Shown here piece after piece: positions 26,568-37,509 of a stretch of DNA of 64,000 nt (the first letter of the stretch is position 1; each line of letters begins with the position of its first letter). This DNA comes from Amblyornis subalaris. Taxonomy: Eukaryota; Chordata; Aves; Passeriformes; Ptilonorhynchidae. The stretch lies in the NCBI GenBank assembly GCA_018881555.1, contig JACAXG010000111.1:248001-312000 (forward strand), written 5' to 3'. The notes below the pieces were generated by a model, which ran no database searches, was not told the origin of the DNA, and worked only from the letters and a program-made list of their open reading frames with translations. The position numbers and the translations under genes were made by a program.

Positions 26568-29500
26568 GTTTTCCATGGAGTATGTTGGAAGCTGTTGATA
26601 GTTGAGGCAGCATCTCTGGCAGACAACATCTTTATAGCCTTTTACATGTGATGGAATCACAGCACAGTTACATACCTCTGGCCTAATGATTTCAATATGA
26701 AAAGTGAAAGCAATTGAAATGAAAATTGAGGATCCTGAAAGGAAGCTCAGGGACAAAAAAACCCGCCTGTGCATTAGGGATGATATAGTGTTGGCTTTCT
26801 GCTCAAGTTGTAGTCTGCCATTCTCCATGACAAGCTTTGTTTTCTGGCCTATTAAGTGTTCAGTGGAGCCTGCTAACCCACCAGGAAACAATGAAAGTTG
26901 TGACCAGGGAGCAATGACTAGAAGTGATGTTCAGCCAGCTATGGACTGCCCATGTTGCCAACATAGAGGCTGACAGAACAAGTTAGAAAAGAGCAGAACA
27001 AAAACAGTGTGAGAAAAGTGAAAAGAGGAGGTTGATAGCTTAACAAATAAAAATTAGTAAGGGGAAAGCAAGAGAGATGCTGAAAATGTTCTAAGTAAAG
27101 ATGAGGCACAATCTATTATAGGGAAGGGAATGAATGAACACCAGGATGAGGGGAAAATGCTGGCAAAAAGTGGTAAGGTTACCTTGGTACAGAGTGTATT
27201 AAGCAGTATCCCATTCCACTTTCTTTAAACCGCAGAAACATGGTTAATGGGAAATCATCAAAGCCAAGTTATTTATATTCAAACAAGTTTTTTCAAACTT
27301 GTGAGGCAAGCTGGTGTTGGTTCAGATTAAGACTTTGTAGCAGTCTTTTGACAGGTTTGTTCTGGAAAAGCTAGAGATATTCCAAGTGAGGGTTCTTATT
27401 TGTTTCCCTGTGTGTCTTACGTGTTTCATTACTGTTTAATTCATTAGCATAAATAATTGCCTATGGCAATAAATAATCATGCTGTCTAGGGAAGGTACTT
27501 GTTTCCTTCCTTTCAAATGATGCATTTGTCACCTGCTAAAACTAATTAATGCATTTTAAAAGATGAAGGAATTTATAAAATCCAAGACTGTATTTACAGT
27601 ATTACTTAATCACTCTGGCAGACTGAGGACTTCAGAAAAGCATTTCTATTTGGAAAACTTATAGATAAAATTCATGTTATTTTGAGGCTTATATTTAAGC
27701 AGACATGACTATTGAATTCGAATATGCATCAAGCACTGTCAAATCAAAAATCCAAGAAACTGTCTTTGAGAATCGTTTTTGACTCAACAGAATTTTTTTT
27801 GCTCTTGAGGGTAAAACTGCAAGCTCGTGTATTGTGCCAAAGATGTGATGAGATGTGTGGAATAGCAGCCGCTGTCCACATATCCTCTGAATTTTCACTG
27901 GAGGTGAAAATTTGTCTCAATAGGGAGATTCCAGCCCAGTGTTTGTGTGATGTCTTAGCTGTGTCACACTGGGAGAAGTCGGATCTGAAATACCAGTTCC
28001 ATAGGGCATGGAGTGGCTACAACACCCGTACGTTTCAATGGGAACTGAGATCCTTTAGGATTTTCCAGGCTAGAAACTCTAAGACAACAAAAGCAGTGAC
28101 ATTCCAACTAATCTCCAGTATTATTTAGTATTCACATCAACAATACATACTGCACAAAGTTGACTCTTACATTTTATGAGAATCATAATTAGTTATTGAA
28201 CTAGAGCAAAATTCAATTAATACTCTCACTTTTGACTGCACAGAGCTTTCTGAAGTCTGTGCCAGAGACAATTAAAGAATGGTTCAAACAAAACTAAGGC
28301 CTTCAAAATATCTCTGTGAAAAAAGCTGTTTAGTTTTTCTTTACTGACATAATGTATTAGAAGTGACACTACTAAAAATGGGTTGCTCTTTCTGGTCCAC
28401 TTAGACAAATCGATGTATTCACATTTTGCAACCCCTGATTGCACAATTGTTGGCATCAGTTCTCCCCTTACAGTTGCTTTGTAGAAAGCCATATAATATT
28501 ACATGAAGGCTTTTCATATCTATGTTTCATGGGGAAAAAGCCTGTGAAGATATTGAGAATGAATGAGAAGGATAAGATATGCATTTAAGACATACAAAAA
28601 GAAGCAATTTTCACATACTCCTTTATGTAACCAAGTTGAAGAGAAAATTGAAGTTGCTGAAAAAGAAATCAGCAGTAAAAATAAAATCACTGACTTCCAG
28701 TGGTCTTGATTTGAATTTGACTTAATGATTTTTACTTAGATATCTAAAATTGGTCTTCAGGAATGACTGTTAATTTATATTTTGCTGCTTAAGACCTGTT
28801 CCTTTTATTAGCTGTAGTTTTCAAGGCATTTTTTATCAAAAACAAACAAACAAAAAAGATATTCCTGATTCACTATGGTGCTTAAGCATTTAAAATAGAT
28901 CCTTGCTCAGACTTTGCATGTTCCTTTATAGCTATCACTGTTTTGGTAAAAAAAATAGGCCGCTGGCATCCTATATCTGGATGCACAGTAGTAAAACTAT
29001 CTTTGCAAGGCTGACCCATTCAGTACTTCCAAGGCTAGTTATACATCTGTTCGATCGATACCTATATTTAATAATGGAATTAGGTTTTCTAGCAGTCAAT
29101 AATCTCCATTAATTATTGTATTTTGAAGATTTTTAAATGAAAACTTAATATCTTCATTAAGATTTTCAGTTGCTGGTTTACTTTGCTTCCCATTTCCTCT
29201 TAAGACAATTTCCATGTCTCACAGTAACTTCATTTATAGTGGAGTTTATTTTAAATAATCTTGTGACATAGGGAGAGAAAGATGAATGTGAAAGATAGAA
29301 GTGCTTACAGCATATCCCCACTATTCTCTAACTTATATAGTTCAAGGTGGAGGTTCCTGTTCAGAGGCTGGGCAACTACATTAGTTATTTTATCAATGGT
29401 AAACTGTAGCTCAGAAAAGCAGCAAACATGAGGTTTTGCTCATGATAATTTATTTCACAAGCCTGAATCTGGTACTGCGTACATTTAGATAAACATCCTG

Positions 29501-30526
29501 CTGACAGTAAATTTGAAGCAAAATTGCTAGTATTATTTCTCAACTTCTTTTCTCAAAAGGCCAGCACTCCCACCTATAATAAGACTTTCTGTTTGGTGGT
29601 GAAAATTTCAGCTATTAGCAGAGCAGTCTGAAAAGAGAGACTTTTTTTCAATGTGTAAGATTGTTAAGAAAAGAGCAGGACTGTGTTATATGAGCTGCAG
29701 TGACGTCATGAGGCACTTACGATAAACTGGAGAAGAGTTAATTGCAATAAGTTGCTGAAACTTTTTCCATACATAACTCTGTGAAGGCACCACTAAAACT
29801 GACTTTTCCTGTAAGAGATGCCTTTGTTATGATTTCAGATTTTAAAGCAGCAGATCATGTCCCTGTAATTGTATTAGTGTAGTTTTTTTCAGAAAATTAT
29901 TTGAAGTACACTTTATTGGTAGTAAAAGAGATTGATATGTCCTTTGGCTTACTTGTTAGATTGTTGTAGGTTGGAGGACACTGGTGTATCGAAATAAAGG
30001 GAAGTGGGAAGGACTTGGTATCTATTAGAGTCTTGTGTGCCATTGAATTATTCGTAATGCACAGTGTAAGACAATTGAACCCATTTATCCAAATTTGCAT
30101 AGCTGAGCAGAAATGTCAGATAGGGACTAAGCGTTGTGATTCTGCCAAATTTTCTAGGTAGAGGTAGACTGTATGAGGTTGTATTATATTACTTCATTTT
30201 TACAAAAGCATCAGATTATCTTCCTTTTCAGCATGTGAGGTAGCCTCCTTCAGCTTGCTTCCTGTGACCAGCAGCTGTGAGAGCACAAGGGTCTGTTGTG
30301 CACCTGTATATGGCATGAAATTGAGTAGAAAGAAACAGGTTAGAAACCATCCCATACAACTGGAAAAAACTCTCTTCTTCTCTAGCAATGTCGTGATTTA
30401 GATATAACAGCTGCAAAATATCTACTGCAGGATACTGATTTTCCACAAATTTTCTATGTGAAGTCTGTGGCTTTCTAAAGGACCACCACAGAAGGATAGC
30501 TTTGGACAACTTCTTTTTTGACTTGT

Positions 30527-30545
30527 CTGTTTGTTTGTTTGTTTC
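30527..30545. repeat. (TTTG)n microsatellite
   Basis: About four and a half tandem copies of the tetranucleotide. Confidence 0.9.
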
Positions 30546-32787
30546 TGTTGTTGGCTGCTTTTTACATGCCGCCTTTAAAATGTTAAGGGAAAGAAACCTA
30601 ATTTTAAGAATACTTCTGTGATTTAGGGAAAACTCCTTAACAGCTTATTTAGAATGTGTTCATCGTAGTAGTAACATAGGCATATAATAAGCTAAAACTC
30701 CTGGGCTAAAGCATCCAAATGTTTTGCTGCTTGAAATATTGAACCACTTTCAATAAGGGATTTGCATTTATTTTTCATAATCCTAAACCAACAAAGTTGA
30801 TTTCTGTTCCAAAAATAGTTACAGACATATGGTGTTCTAGTTGTCCTCTTGCAGGATTCACCACTTTTCCCTTTGGGTCTTTCTGGCAATGTGTTGAAAG
30901 TGTGCTAATGTGTTTACTGCGCATCCTGAAAGTGAGAGCCCAGCAACTGTGGAACAGAGGGAGAGCCTTGACACATGTAGAGTCCATGGGGTAAAAGGCA
31001 TTTAGCCCATCATTAAATAAGCAGTGAAGGTTTAAAAATAACCTTTGGTTTTCTCCCTTGACACAAATACAAAAAGATCATTAATTTCTGGCTGCAGTTA
31101 GAATGAATGCGTACAGCCTTTTTTTTTTCCCCCAAGCAGATTACCTGAAAGGCCCTGCACAAAGGCTGTGTAAATTATTCATATTGTAACTCAGGCCTGA
31201 CAGATTTAATACAGCAGGAAGAACATTGTATATTTGGTTGCAAAGAAAATTGATTTTGCAATATGTTAAGCCTGTCTGGCCAAAGAGCTGTGTCATCTGT
31301 ACTTTGGATCAAATACATCTTTGATGTAAGCACACAAATCTCACTTCAGTCAAGAGAAATTTAAACTGAATTTGACTCACTGTGTTTAGATCCAGATGCC
31401 AATTTATACATTTAATCACAGAAGAAAATCTGTGATTGAAGGCCTAGGATAACTTTTCAGTCTTTTCATTCATACTAGTTGCAAAGCTGAGTTTGTTTTG
31501 AAAACTAGAGTTACTAGTAACCAACCTCTTCGTGTTTTCTAATTACTAGTGAATTATTAAGGTTTTTAAACCTGTCATGTTGTGCTTAGATTCAAATCAT
31601 TATACGGAATATTTTTAACATGCAGTGAAACAGATAACTAGTATGACAGTACAAATATTAGCGATATAATGTACCTGAAGCTATAGTCTGAAGTTGTCAT
31701 GATTAATTGCTAAATACAAACTTAATGTTTTAAAAAAATTGAAATATGTCAGATGTCAAGAAATGATGGAATCTTACCTGCCTTGTGCGTTGAAATCTAT
31801 GACAGTTGATGTCTTGGAAATACAGAGTTGGATTGTCTATGGTTAAATCTGTATGCATACATAAATATGTAAAACCCCCAAAATTTCATGACATTCACTT
31901 TCACACTATGTGTAGGTAATACTCTGGCAATGATGAGCTTCTAGGAAAGTCCTTCTCAGGCTTTTAAGTAAACATTTTTGGGTGGGGATGAGTCAGTGAT
32001 AGATTTTTCTATGTTTCGAGATGCTACATGTCTTGAAGAATTTATACTGAATATACTTACCTCACTACCTTCCATGCCACTTATACTGTTGTATTTTACA
32101 GTCCTTCAGAATGTGAGGACTGTAGATATTTACTTGCAGTAGTATTTTTCAAGGTGTGGGTTATAATCACTGGAGACTTCAGTGAAAGTCATGTTGGTTT
32201 GAGTCTTAAAAAAAATTACTTTTAGGTATAAAATCACTTATTTTTTATGTTGACTTATTGCTAACAGTAGTTGAGCTCCTTCAAATAAAATAACAAAAAT
32301 CTATATGATTGGCTGCGAATGCCTGAGATACATATGGAATTGATAGCTACTTTTAATTTCTGACAGCAGGTCAACTCTGTGATGTAGAGTTGTGTGTGTA
32401 ACAACAATTGCAGAGGGTAATCTTGATCTTCCTCCTCTCTTTGCCCTAAACACCCCACATAAAATTAAATCACAAAGTCGCAGCGTGTTGAAGTCGGTAA
32501 CAAGATAGTCTTCCTGAAAACACAAACAATTGTACTAAACAGCAACAGTCCTTACAGAGGCATGGGAAATGTGCCATTTGAATACTGACAAATATTTCAG
32601 GCTGAAACAACGTACTTTGTGTTAACAAGTCCAGCTAGTCAGAATTTTTTAACTTCCATCAGATTCAAGATTCTTCATGTTAGAAAATGTTTGACGGGGG
32701 GATTGGGGGGGAATGGAGGGATGTTATCTCTTTACTTTTTAATAGCAAGTCTTGGGGGGGGGTTCTAACAGAATAAATCTGTAGGTG

Positions 32788-32793
32788 TCCGAA
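32788..32793. repeat. Target site duplication, left copy (tccgaa)
   Basis: Identical to 41034-41039 on the other side of the provirus. Six base pairs is the usual size for alpha- and betaretroviral integrases. Confidence 0.95.
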
Positions 32794-33331
32794 TGCTGCG
32801 GCAAGACGGTGTTGATAGCCACAGCCTTCCAGAAGCTCCCCGGAGAGGGTTGCCTCAGTCGAAGGCCTTGGCAGGGGCACGGCTCCGGAGCAGGGATGAC
32901 CGCGGACACCTTCTCGCCAGGTGAAGAGTGCAGCGAGCAAAAGTAAAGAGGCGGAATGGGTCTTCTGTATGGTTCCAACCAACGTGTTTATTGGTGGAGG
33001 GTCAGGGACAAAAGACAAGATGGAGCTGAGGGTCAGGGATTAAATATGGTACCCAGAAGGCGGGGAGAACATCTGGGCCAATGAACTGAGGGGAAAGGTA
33101 AGTAACAAGGGAACAGTCCAGTGGGGTCGGGGAGAAGGAGGGACTTAGGAGGGGTAGCCAATGGGGAGCAGAATTTGAACGAAGATTCCAGAACCACAAC
33201 CATATAGGGACNGGTAAGGCGGNGTTATAAACCACTCCCTTGGGGGAGGAACTCTCAGATTGACATAGGTGGCTCAGACTCTAGAGACTGCCCACCATTG
33301 GGCGGAGCCTCTATCCCGAACCACCGCAACA
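32794..33331 (-). repeat. Provirus 3' LTR
   Basis: A 538-bp LTR almost identical to 40497-41033, with a poly(A) signal at 32992-32987 and a TATA-like box at about 33231-33225. Two undetermined bases (33212, 33223) coincide with bases that are defined in the other LTR. The last 58 bases of env, including its stop codon, lie inside its U3. Confidence 0.96.
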
Positions 33332-34551
33332 TCTCCCCCTTCTTTACATTTAAATAGGGTGGTGAGAAACTTAATGGTAAGCTTTTTTACACAACATAGG
33401 ATGAATAAAATCAGAAAAATAATAAACGCAATCCAAAGGATAGACTTTATAATAGAGATGGCCCAGTCCGAAAGTCCTGAATTCTTGAAGAGATTTTCGA
33501 ACCACCCGCTGGCTTCCTTCTTTAAGTTGTAAATCTGGTCCTTCATCTCCTTGATAGTAGCATGGATGCTTCGGCTGTTGGATGTTAAATTAAGGCAACA
33601 CAAGCCTTCGAACTCCTCGCATCCGTGTCCGTGGGCCAGGAGCAGAAAATCAATGGCAGCCCTGTTCTGCAGGGTTGCCTTCCTGGTGGTTTCCTCGTCT
33701 TCGAGGAGTTGGCTCAGAGCTCGAGACGTAAGATTCGCTTGCCTCCCTATCCAGCATTCTAGGTGGCCAATGTCCCCTAAAGCCTTAGCGGCGGCCACCC
33801 ATGGCAGAAAGATTGAGACTGCCGTTTTTTTGGTGTGCGACCAATCCGTAATTTGGCTATCACAATTTTCATCCAAATTATGTGTGTTCCTCTTTTGGCG
33901 GGCCAATTGTGTATTCCTTTTCCAATTAACAATTTGGGTTTTATCTGGAGTCAGAAGGGCAAGCTGTCCAAGCGAGCAAGGGCCTCCTCGAAGACGGGAT
34001 GGGATTCCATTCCAAACCCTGTCTCCACAGATAAGGAATACTCCTTTTGGGAGCTGTCTGGGACGAGCCGTGGATGCAGATAAAGTGTCCGAGGTGTAAT
34101 TGCACCAAAAGGGAGATTGATATTCCCTCTTTGTTGGATTGACATCTTTAGTGTAACTTTTCCGCATTCTATCTGATTCTAACCATTCCGAATTAGATAA
34201 TTTATAACCGAATTTAATGCAGTAGGCTGCTTTAGAGGAGCCCAGTAAAGCCAATTCTTGAGGCTCCTGTGGTGCATGCGGCAAAATCCTTGTCCATTCG
34301 TCCCAGGTGTCAACAGGGTTTGACCTTTTACCTGCATAAGGATAGTCATTGGGTTGCAGGGGAATCCCGACCAGGCAGGTGGACATCGGATCTTCCACTC
34401 CCGACATTTGTAGACACATGTTGTCCTGGCCGATGGCTTTGGCCAGGGTCACCCAGACGTTCGTGCGAGGTTGCGGGACCAGCCAGGCATCCAGATGGTA
34501 GAGGACCGCTACTTGGAGAAGCCAGAGGTGGATCATATACTGTGTGGACAT
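33274..34551 (-). CDS. env: Retroviral Env glycoprotein, compact, alpharetrovirus-type transmembrane subunit
   Basis: A complete 425-residue frame from ATG 34551, for the virion surface glycoprotein. A hydrophobic leader (about residues 7-22) is likely a signal peptide. A furin-type site RQKR at 218-221 separates the surface subunit from the transmembrane subunit. In the latter, two cysteines (C230, C266) bracket a hydrophobic segment, which is the internal fusion-peptide arrangement of avian alpharetroviruses. They are followed by LQNRAAIDFLL (293-303), a C-x6-CC motif (C311, C318, C319) and a membrane anchor (about 364-388). N-glycosylation sites include N151, N273 and N321. The surface part, about 220 residues, is short compared with usual retroviral surface subunits of over 300. 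The last codons and the stop lie within the U3 of the 3' LTR. No stop or ambiguous base interrupts it. Confidence 0.95.
   Translation of the reverse strand: MSTQYMIHLWLLQVAVLYHLDAWLVPQPRTNVWVTLAKAIGQDNMCLQMSGVEDPMSTCLVGIPLQPNDYPYAGKRSNPVDTWDEWTRILPHAPQEPQELALLGSSKAAYCIKFGYKLSNSEWLESDRMRKSYTKDVNPTKREYQSPFWCNYTSDTLSASTARPRQLPKGVFLICGDRVWNGIPSRLRGGPCSLGQLALLTPDKTQIVNWKRNTQLARQKRNTHNLDENCDSQITDWSHTKKTAVSIFLPWVAAAKALGDIGHLECWIGRQANLTSRALSQLLEDEETTRKATLQNRAAIDFLLLAHGHGCEEFEGLCCLNLTSNSRSIHATIKEMKDQIYNLKKEASGWFENLFKNSGLSDWAISIIKSILWIAFIIFLILFILCCVKKLTIKFLTTLFKCKEGGDVAVVRDRGSAQWWAVSRV
33332..33345 (-). promoter_or_regulatory. 3' polypurine tract
   Basis: The minus strand reads AAAGAAGGGGGAGA immediately before TGTTGCGG, the start of the 3' LTR. 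This is the expected primer site for plus-strand DNA synthesis. It lies inside the env reading frame. Confidence 0.92.
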
Positions 34552-34818
34552 CGCTTTCGTTGGGCCTTAAAATAAAATTTTGAAAAGTTATAAAATATGT
34601 ATGATAACATATAAAGGTGATACCCGATATGTTCTCTTATCCCCTCAACTCCCCGTTCTTTACATTTAAAGAGGAGTAGAGAGGTTATTATGGTAAGGGG
34701 AAGGGTAAATCTGGGAGAGGATCACATACAAGGTAAAAATAAGATAATGCAACATATATGGGGTTGTAAAGTAGGGTCAACACAAGTTTGGCATATCCTG
34801 TAATGAGACGCTGTTGTT
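34552..34818 (-). other. pol-env spacer with possible splice acceptors and a second polypurine-like tract
   Basis: Between the pol stop and the env ATG. Possible acceptors for env mRNA are ctctcccag (AG at about 34712-34711) and cattacag (about 34798-34797). An in-frame TAA lies 18 bases before the env ATG, so env cannot start further upstream without splicing. A segment here resembles the 3' polypurine region. Confidence 0.6.
34644..34692 (-). repeat. Duplicate of the polypurine-tract region
   Basis: Plus-strand ctccccgttctttacattta plus aa (about 34649-34670) matches 33333-33354 next to the 3' LTR in 21 of 22 positions. A second match (atggtaag) sits at the same distance downstream in both copies, with weaker similarity between. 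Confidence 0.75.
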
Positions 34819-37509
34819 TTACTCCCGTCTCTTTCTCCGTTTCCATGCTGCCGTAATGTCTTTATTATTGTCTGTGTCTTCGTCCTGGTGATCCTCTGTC
34901 GGTGTCCACATATCTCTCAGGTATGGTTTGACATTCTTCCCCGGGATCCACTTTGGTCCTGTTGGGGTGGAAACACAGGCGTATCCCCTCCCCCACGTAA
35001 TTAACTCGAAGGGCCCCTGTATTTGATGAGTTTCCGGGTCCTTAATCAACACTGGTGGCTTTTCCTTTAATTTAGCTTTAGTCGAATTAAGGAAGTGTCT
35101 ATAGATTGGAGGCTCTGGCTCTTCAAATGAATTGTTTAAAAAATTTATAGTGAAAAGAGCTTTGCAGAGCCTTTCTACAGGGGAACTTGTCTCAGTTCCT
35201 CCTCTTTGTTGATTAAGGACACGTTTAAGATTTTGATGGGGCCTTTCTACGATGGATTGACCCGTGGGGGAGTGTGGGATGCCTGTACCATGCTTAATGC
35301 CCCACTGATGAAAAAATTGTTGGAGCCTATGTGAGGCGTAGGCAGGACCATTGTCTGTTTTCACCTCCTGAGGGATTCCCAGGGTGGAAAAGGCAAGCAG
35401 GTAATGTTTGATTACATCTTTGGCCTTTTCTCCAGAATGGGAGGATGCGAAAACTGCTCCTGAGAAGGTGTCAATAGACACGTGGACGTATTTATTTCGT
35501 CCGAATGGTGGGAAATGAGTGACATCGGTCTGCCAAAGTTGGCAACTTTGCAGACCGCGAGGGTTGGTGCCTTGGAACCCTAAAGATGGTAACTGATACG
35601 ACTGGCAACTTGGGCAGGTGGCCACAATGGCCTTTGCCTGGTCCCTAGGCAATCTAAACATCCTCACCAGCGCCGGGACGTTTTGATGAAAGAAATTGTG
35701 GCTCAGCTTGGCCTGGGCGAAAATGTCCGGCGTATTTGGGGTGGTAACAGCCATCGCCGACGCGTCCGCCCTCGCGTTACCTTCCGCGATGAAACCTGGA
35801 AGGTTGGTATGCGATCTTACATGCATAACATGAAAGGGTTGCTTTCGGTGGGGTAGCAACCTGACTAGGCTCGAAAGCAAGTGATGTAAATTGGGGTTCT
35901 GGACCTCCTTGAGCCAAGCATGTTCAGCCCTGGCAACTACTCCAGCTGCGTATGCCGAATCCGTAACCAAATTAATTGGGACTGAATCGAATTTTTCAAA
36001 GGCTCTTACGACGGCCGTGAGTTCAGCAAGTTGAGGGGAACCCTCAACCTTCTCAGACTCAGTGACCCACTCCTGAGTCTGGGGGTCCCTCCAGGCCAGA
36101 GCGGCCTTTTGGGAACTCGCCGAGCCGTCAGTGAAAACCGTAAGGCCTTTGACTGGGGTTCTACTTTGGATAAATTTTGGGGGCAGATCAAGGTCTGAAT
36201 TAAGTAATTTATGGCTTTGTTTGTGTACCAAAATTTGGCCTGGGAAGCTATCCAGGGCGAACTGGAGGTCCTCGCTGGTTTGGAGCAAATGCTCCAAATA
36301 CCCAATGGTGTTTAGTTTCATCCTTATACATGTAAAATCGCACCCCGCAAGGACGCGGAGGCGTGCCCTAGCCTTTATTATAAGCTGAGCCATGATTTCT
36401 TGTGGCGTGGTGAGGGTTTTTCGTGGCTGGTGAGGCAGGAAGACCCACTCGATAATTAAAAGCGGGTCTTTTTGTTTGGAGTCCCACTGATAGATAAGTG
36501 CATGGATGTGTGGGGACTTCCCCAGGAGAACCAACTCAAAGGGAAGGGAAGTATTTACCCGGTGGGCTTGCCTTGTTGACAACGCCTCTTGGACCTTCTC
36601 TATTGCTATCTGGGCCTCAGGTGTTAGAGAGCGTGGAGCATCCAGTTCTTCATCACCAGATAGGAGCGTGAAGAGGGGNGCGAGGTCTTCTGTTGTAATT
36701 CCCAAAAGGGGACGGACCCAGTTGATGGCTCCGCACAGCTCCTGTAGCTCCCGGAGGGTCTTTGGGTTTGTTTTAATCATGAACTGTTGAGGCGTGATTG
36801 TTCTTTCTCGGATGGAATGGCCCAGGTAAGCCCACGGGCTGGTTCTCTGGATTTTCTCCTCTTGAATTGTGAAACCTGCCTCCGTAATAGTCTTTAAAGT
36901 GTCCTGAAAGAGTCTCTCTAAATAGTCCTGATTGGCTGCACACAAAAGTATGTCATCCATATAATGTAATATAGTGGCTCTCAGGAATCTTTTTCTAATT
37001 GGCGAGAGTAAGTGGGCCACGTACCACTGACAGATGGTTGGCGAGTTCTTCATTCCTTGTGGGAGAACCCACCAGTGGTACCGCCGTAAGGGAGCTTGCC
37101 GATTCAGTGATGGTATTGAGAAGGCAAAGCGGGGCGCATCTCGGGGGTGTAGAGGGATGCTGAAGAAGCAATCTTTGATGTCAATAACTACCATTGGCCA
37201 ATTTTGTGGTAGCATAGAGGGAGAGGGAAGACCTGGCTGTAAGGGACCCATGTCTTCAATGACCTCATTGATCCTTCTGAGGTCGTGGAGGAGCCTCCAC
37301 CTGTCCTTGCCCGGCTTGCGCAGGACAAAGACAGGTGAATTCCAAGGGCTGTTGGTAGGCACTATGTGCCCCTTAGCCAACTGCTCCTCCACTAGGGCAT
37401 TGAGCACACATAATTTCTCCTTGTTCAGGGGCCACTGATCAACCCACACTGGTAAGTCAGTCTTCCAATTTAAGCGTGGGGTGGCGCGCCTCGCAGTGGC
37501 CCCTACTAG
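34819..37509 (-). CDS. pol: Retroviral Pol: reverse transcriptase, RNase H, integrase
   Basis: This frame is -1 relative to pro, with 896 codons after the shift site. Residues are numbered from 37578, where the open frame starts without ATG. The reverse transcriptase has the VIDIKD aspartate (D133), LPQG (172-175) and the YMDD catalytic box (206-209). RNase H shows its four acidic residues, D484 (FTDGSAS), E519, D540 (TDSAYA) and D605. Integrase has an HHCC zinc domain (H627, H631, C655, C658) and a D685, D742, E778 triad with exactly 35 residues between the last two. A GPF/Y-like end domain (GPFELITWGRG) follows. No stop, frameshift or missing catalytic residue is visible; one codon (residue 300) is ambiguous. 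The end is rich in Lys and Arg. Env lies 267 bases downstream. Confidence 0.97.
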   Translation of the reverse strand, partial: LVGATARRATPRLNWKTDLPVWVDQWPLNKEKLCVLNALVEEQLAKGHIVPTNSPWNSPVFVLRKPGKDRWRLLHDLRRINEVIEDMGPLQPGLPSPSMLPQNWPMVVIDIKDCFFSIPLHPRDAPRFAFSIPSLNRQAPLRRYHWWVLPQGMKNSPTICQWYVAHLLSPIRKRFLRATILHYMDDILLCAANQDYLERLFQDTLKTITEAGFTIQEEKIQRTSPWAYLGHSIRERTITPQQFMIKTNPKTLRELQELCGAINWVRPLLGITTEDLXPLFTLLSGDEELDAPRSLTPEAQIAIEKVQEALSTRQAHRVNTSLPFELVLLGKSPHIHALIYQWDSKQKDPLLIIEWVFLPHQPRKTLTTPQEIMAQLIIKARARLRVLAGCDFTCIRMKLNTIGYLEHLLQTSEDLQFALDSFPGQILVHKQSHKLLNSDLDLPPKFIQSRTPVKGLTVFTDGSASSQKAALAWRDPQTQEWVTESEKVEGSPQLAELTAVVRAFEKFDSVPINLVTDSAYAAGVVARAEHAWLKEVQNPNLHHLLSSLVRLLPHRKQPFHVMHVRSHTNLPGFIAEGNARADASAMAVTTPNTPDIFAQAKLSHNFFHQNVPALVRMFRLPRDQAKAIVATCPSCQSYQLPSLGFQGTNPRGLQSCQLWQTDVTHFPPFGRNKYVHVSIDTFSGAVFASSHSGEKAKDVIKHYLLAFSTLGIPQEVKTDNGPAYASHRLQQFFHQWGIKHGTGIPHSPTGQSIVERPHQNLKRVLNQQRGGTETSSPVERLCKALFTINFLNNSFEEPEPPIYRHFLNSTKAKLKEKPPVLIKDPETHQIQGPFELITWGRGYACVSTPTGPKWIPGKNVKPYLRDMWTPTEDHQDEDTDNNKDITAAWKRRKRRE

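Larger units (their letters stand above)
25641..32793. other. Intronic sequence with possible regulatory blocks
   Basis: Seven kilobases without a recognised gene. It holds a (TG)n tract at about 26536-26567, an ATTA-rich block with a palindrome at about 27400-27640, a (TTTG)n run at 30527-30545, a stretch at about 31130-31460 that reads like conserved non-coding DNA, and a G-rich tract at 32696-32762 next to the provirus. The 138-codon frame at 27712-28128 has no known motif. Confidence 0.5.

Noticed and set aside
27712..28128. 138-codon plus-strand frame
   Set aside because: Longest non-repeat frame outside the provirus, but its composition and translation show no recognisable domain, and no splice or promoter context supports it.
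33551..34099. 182-codon plus-strand frame antisense to env
   Set aside because: It is a shadow of the env coding sequence on the opposite strand, with no independent signals.
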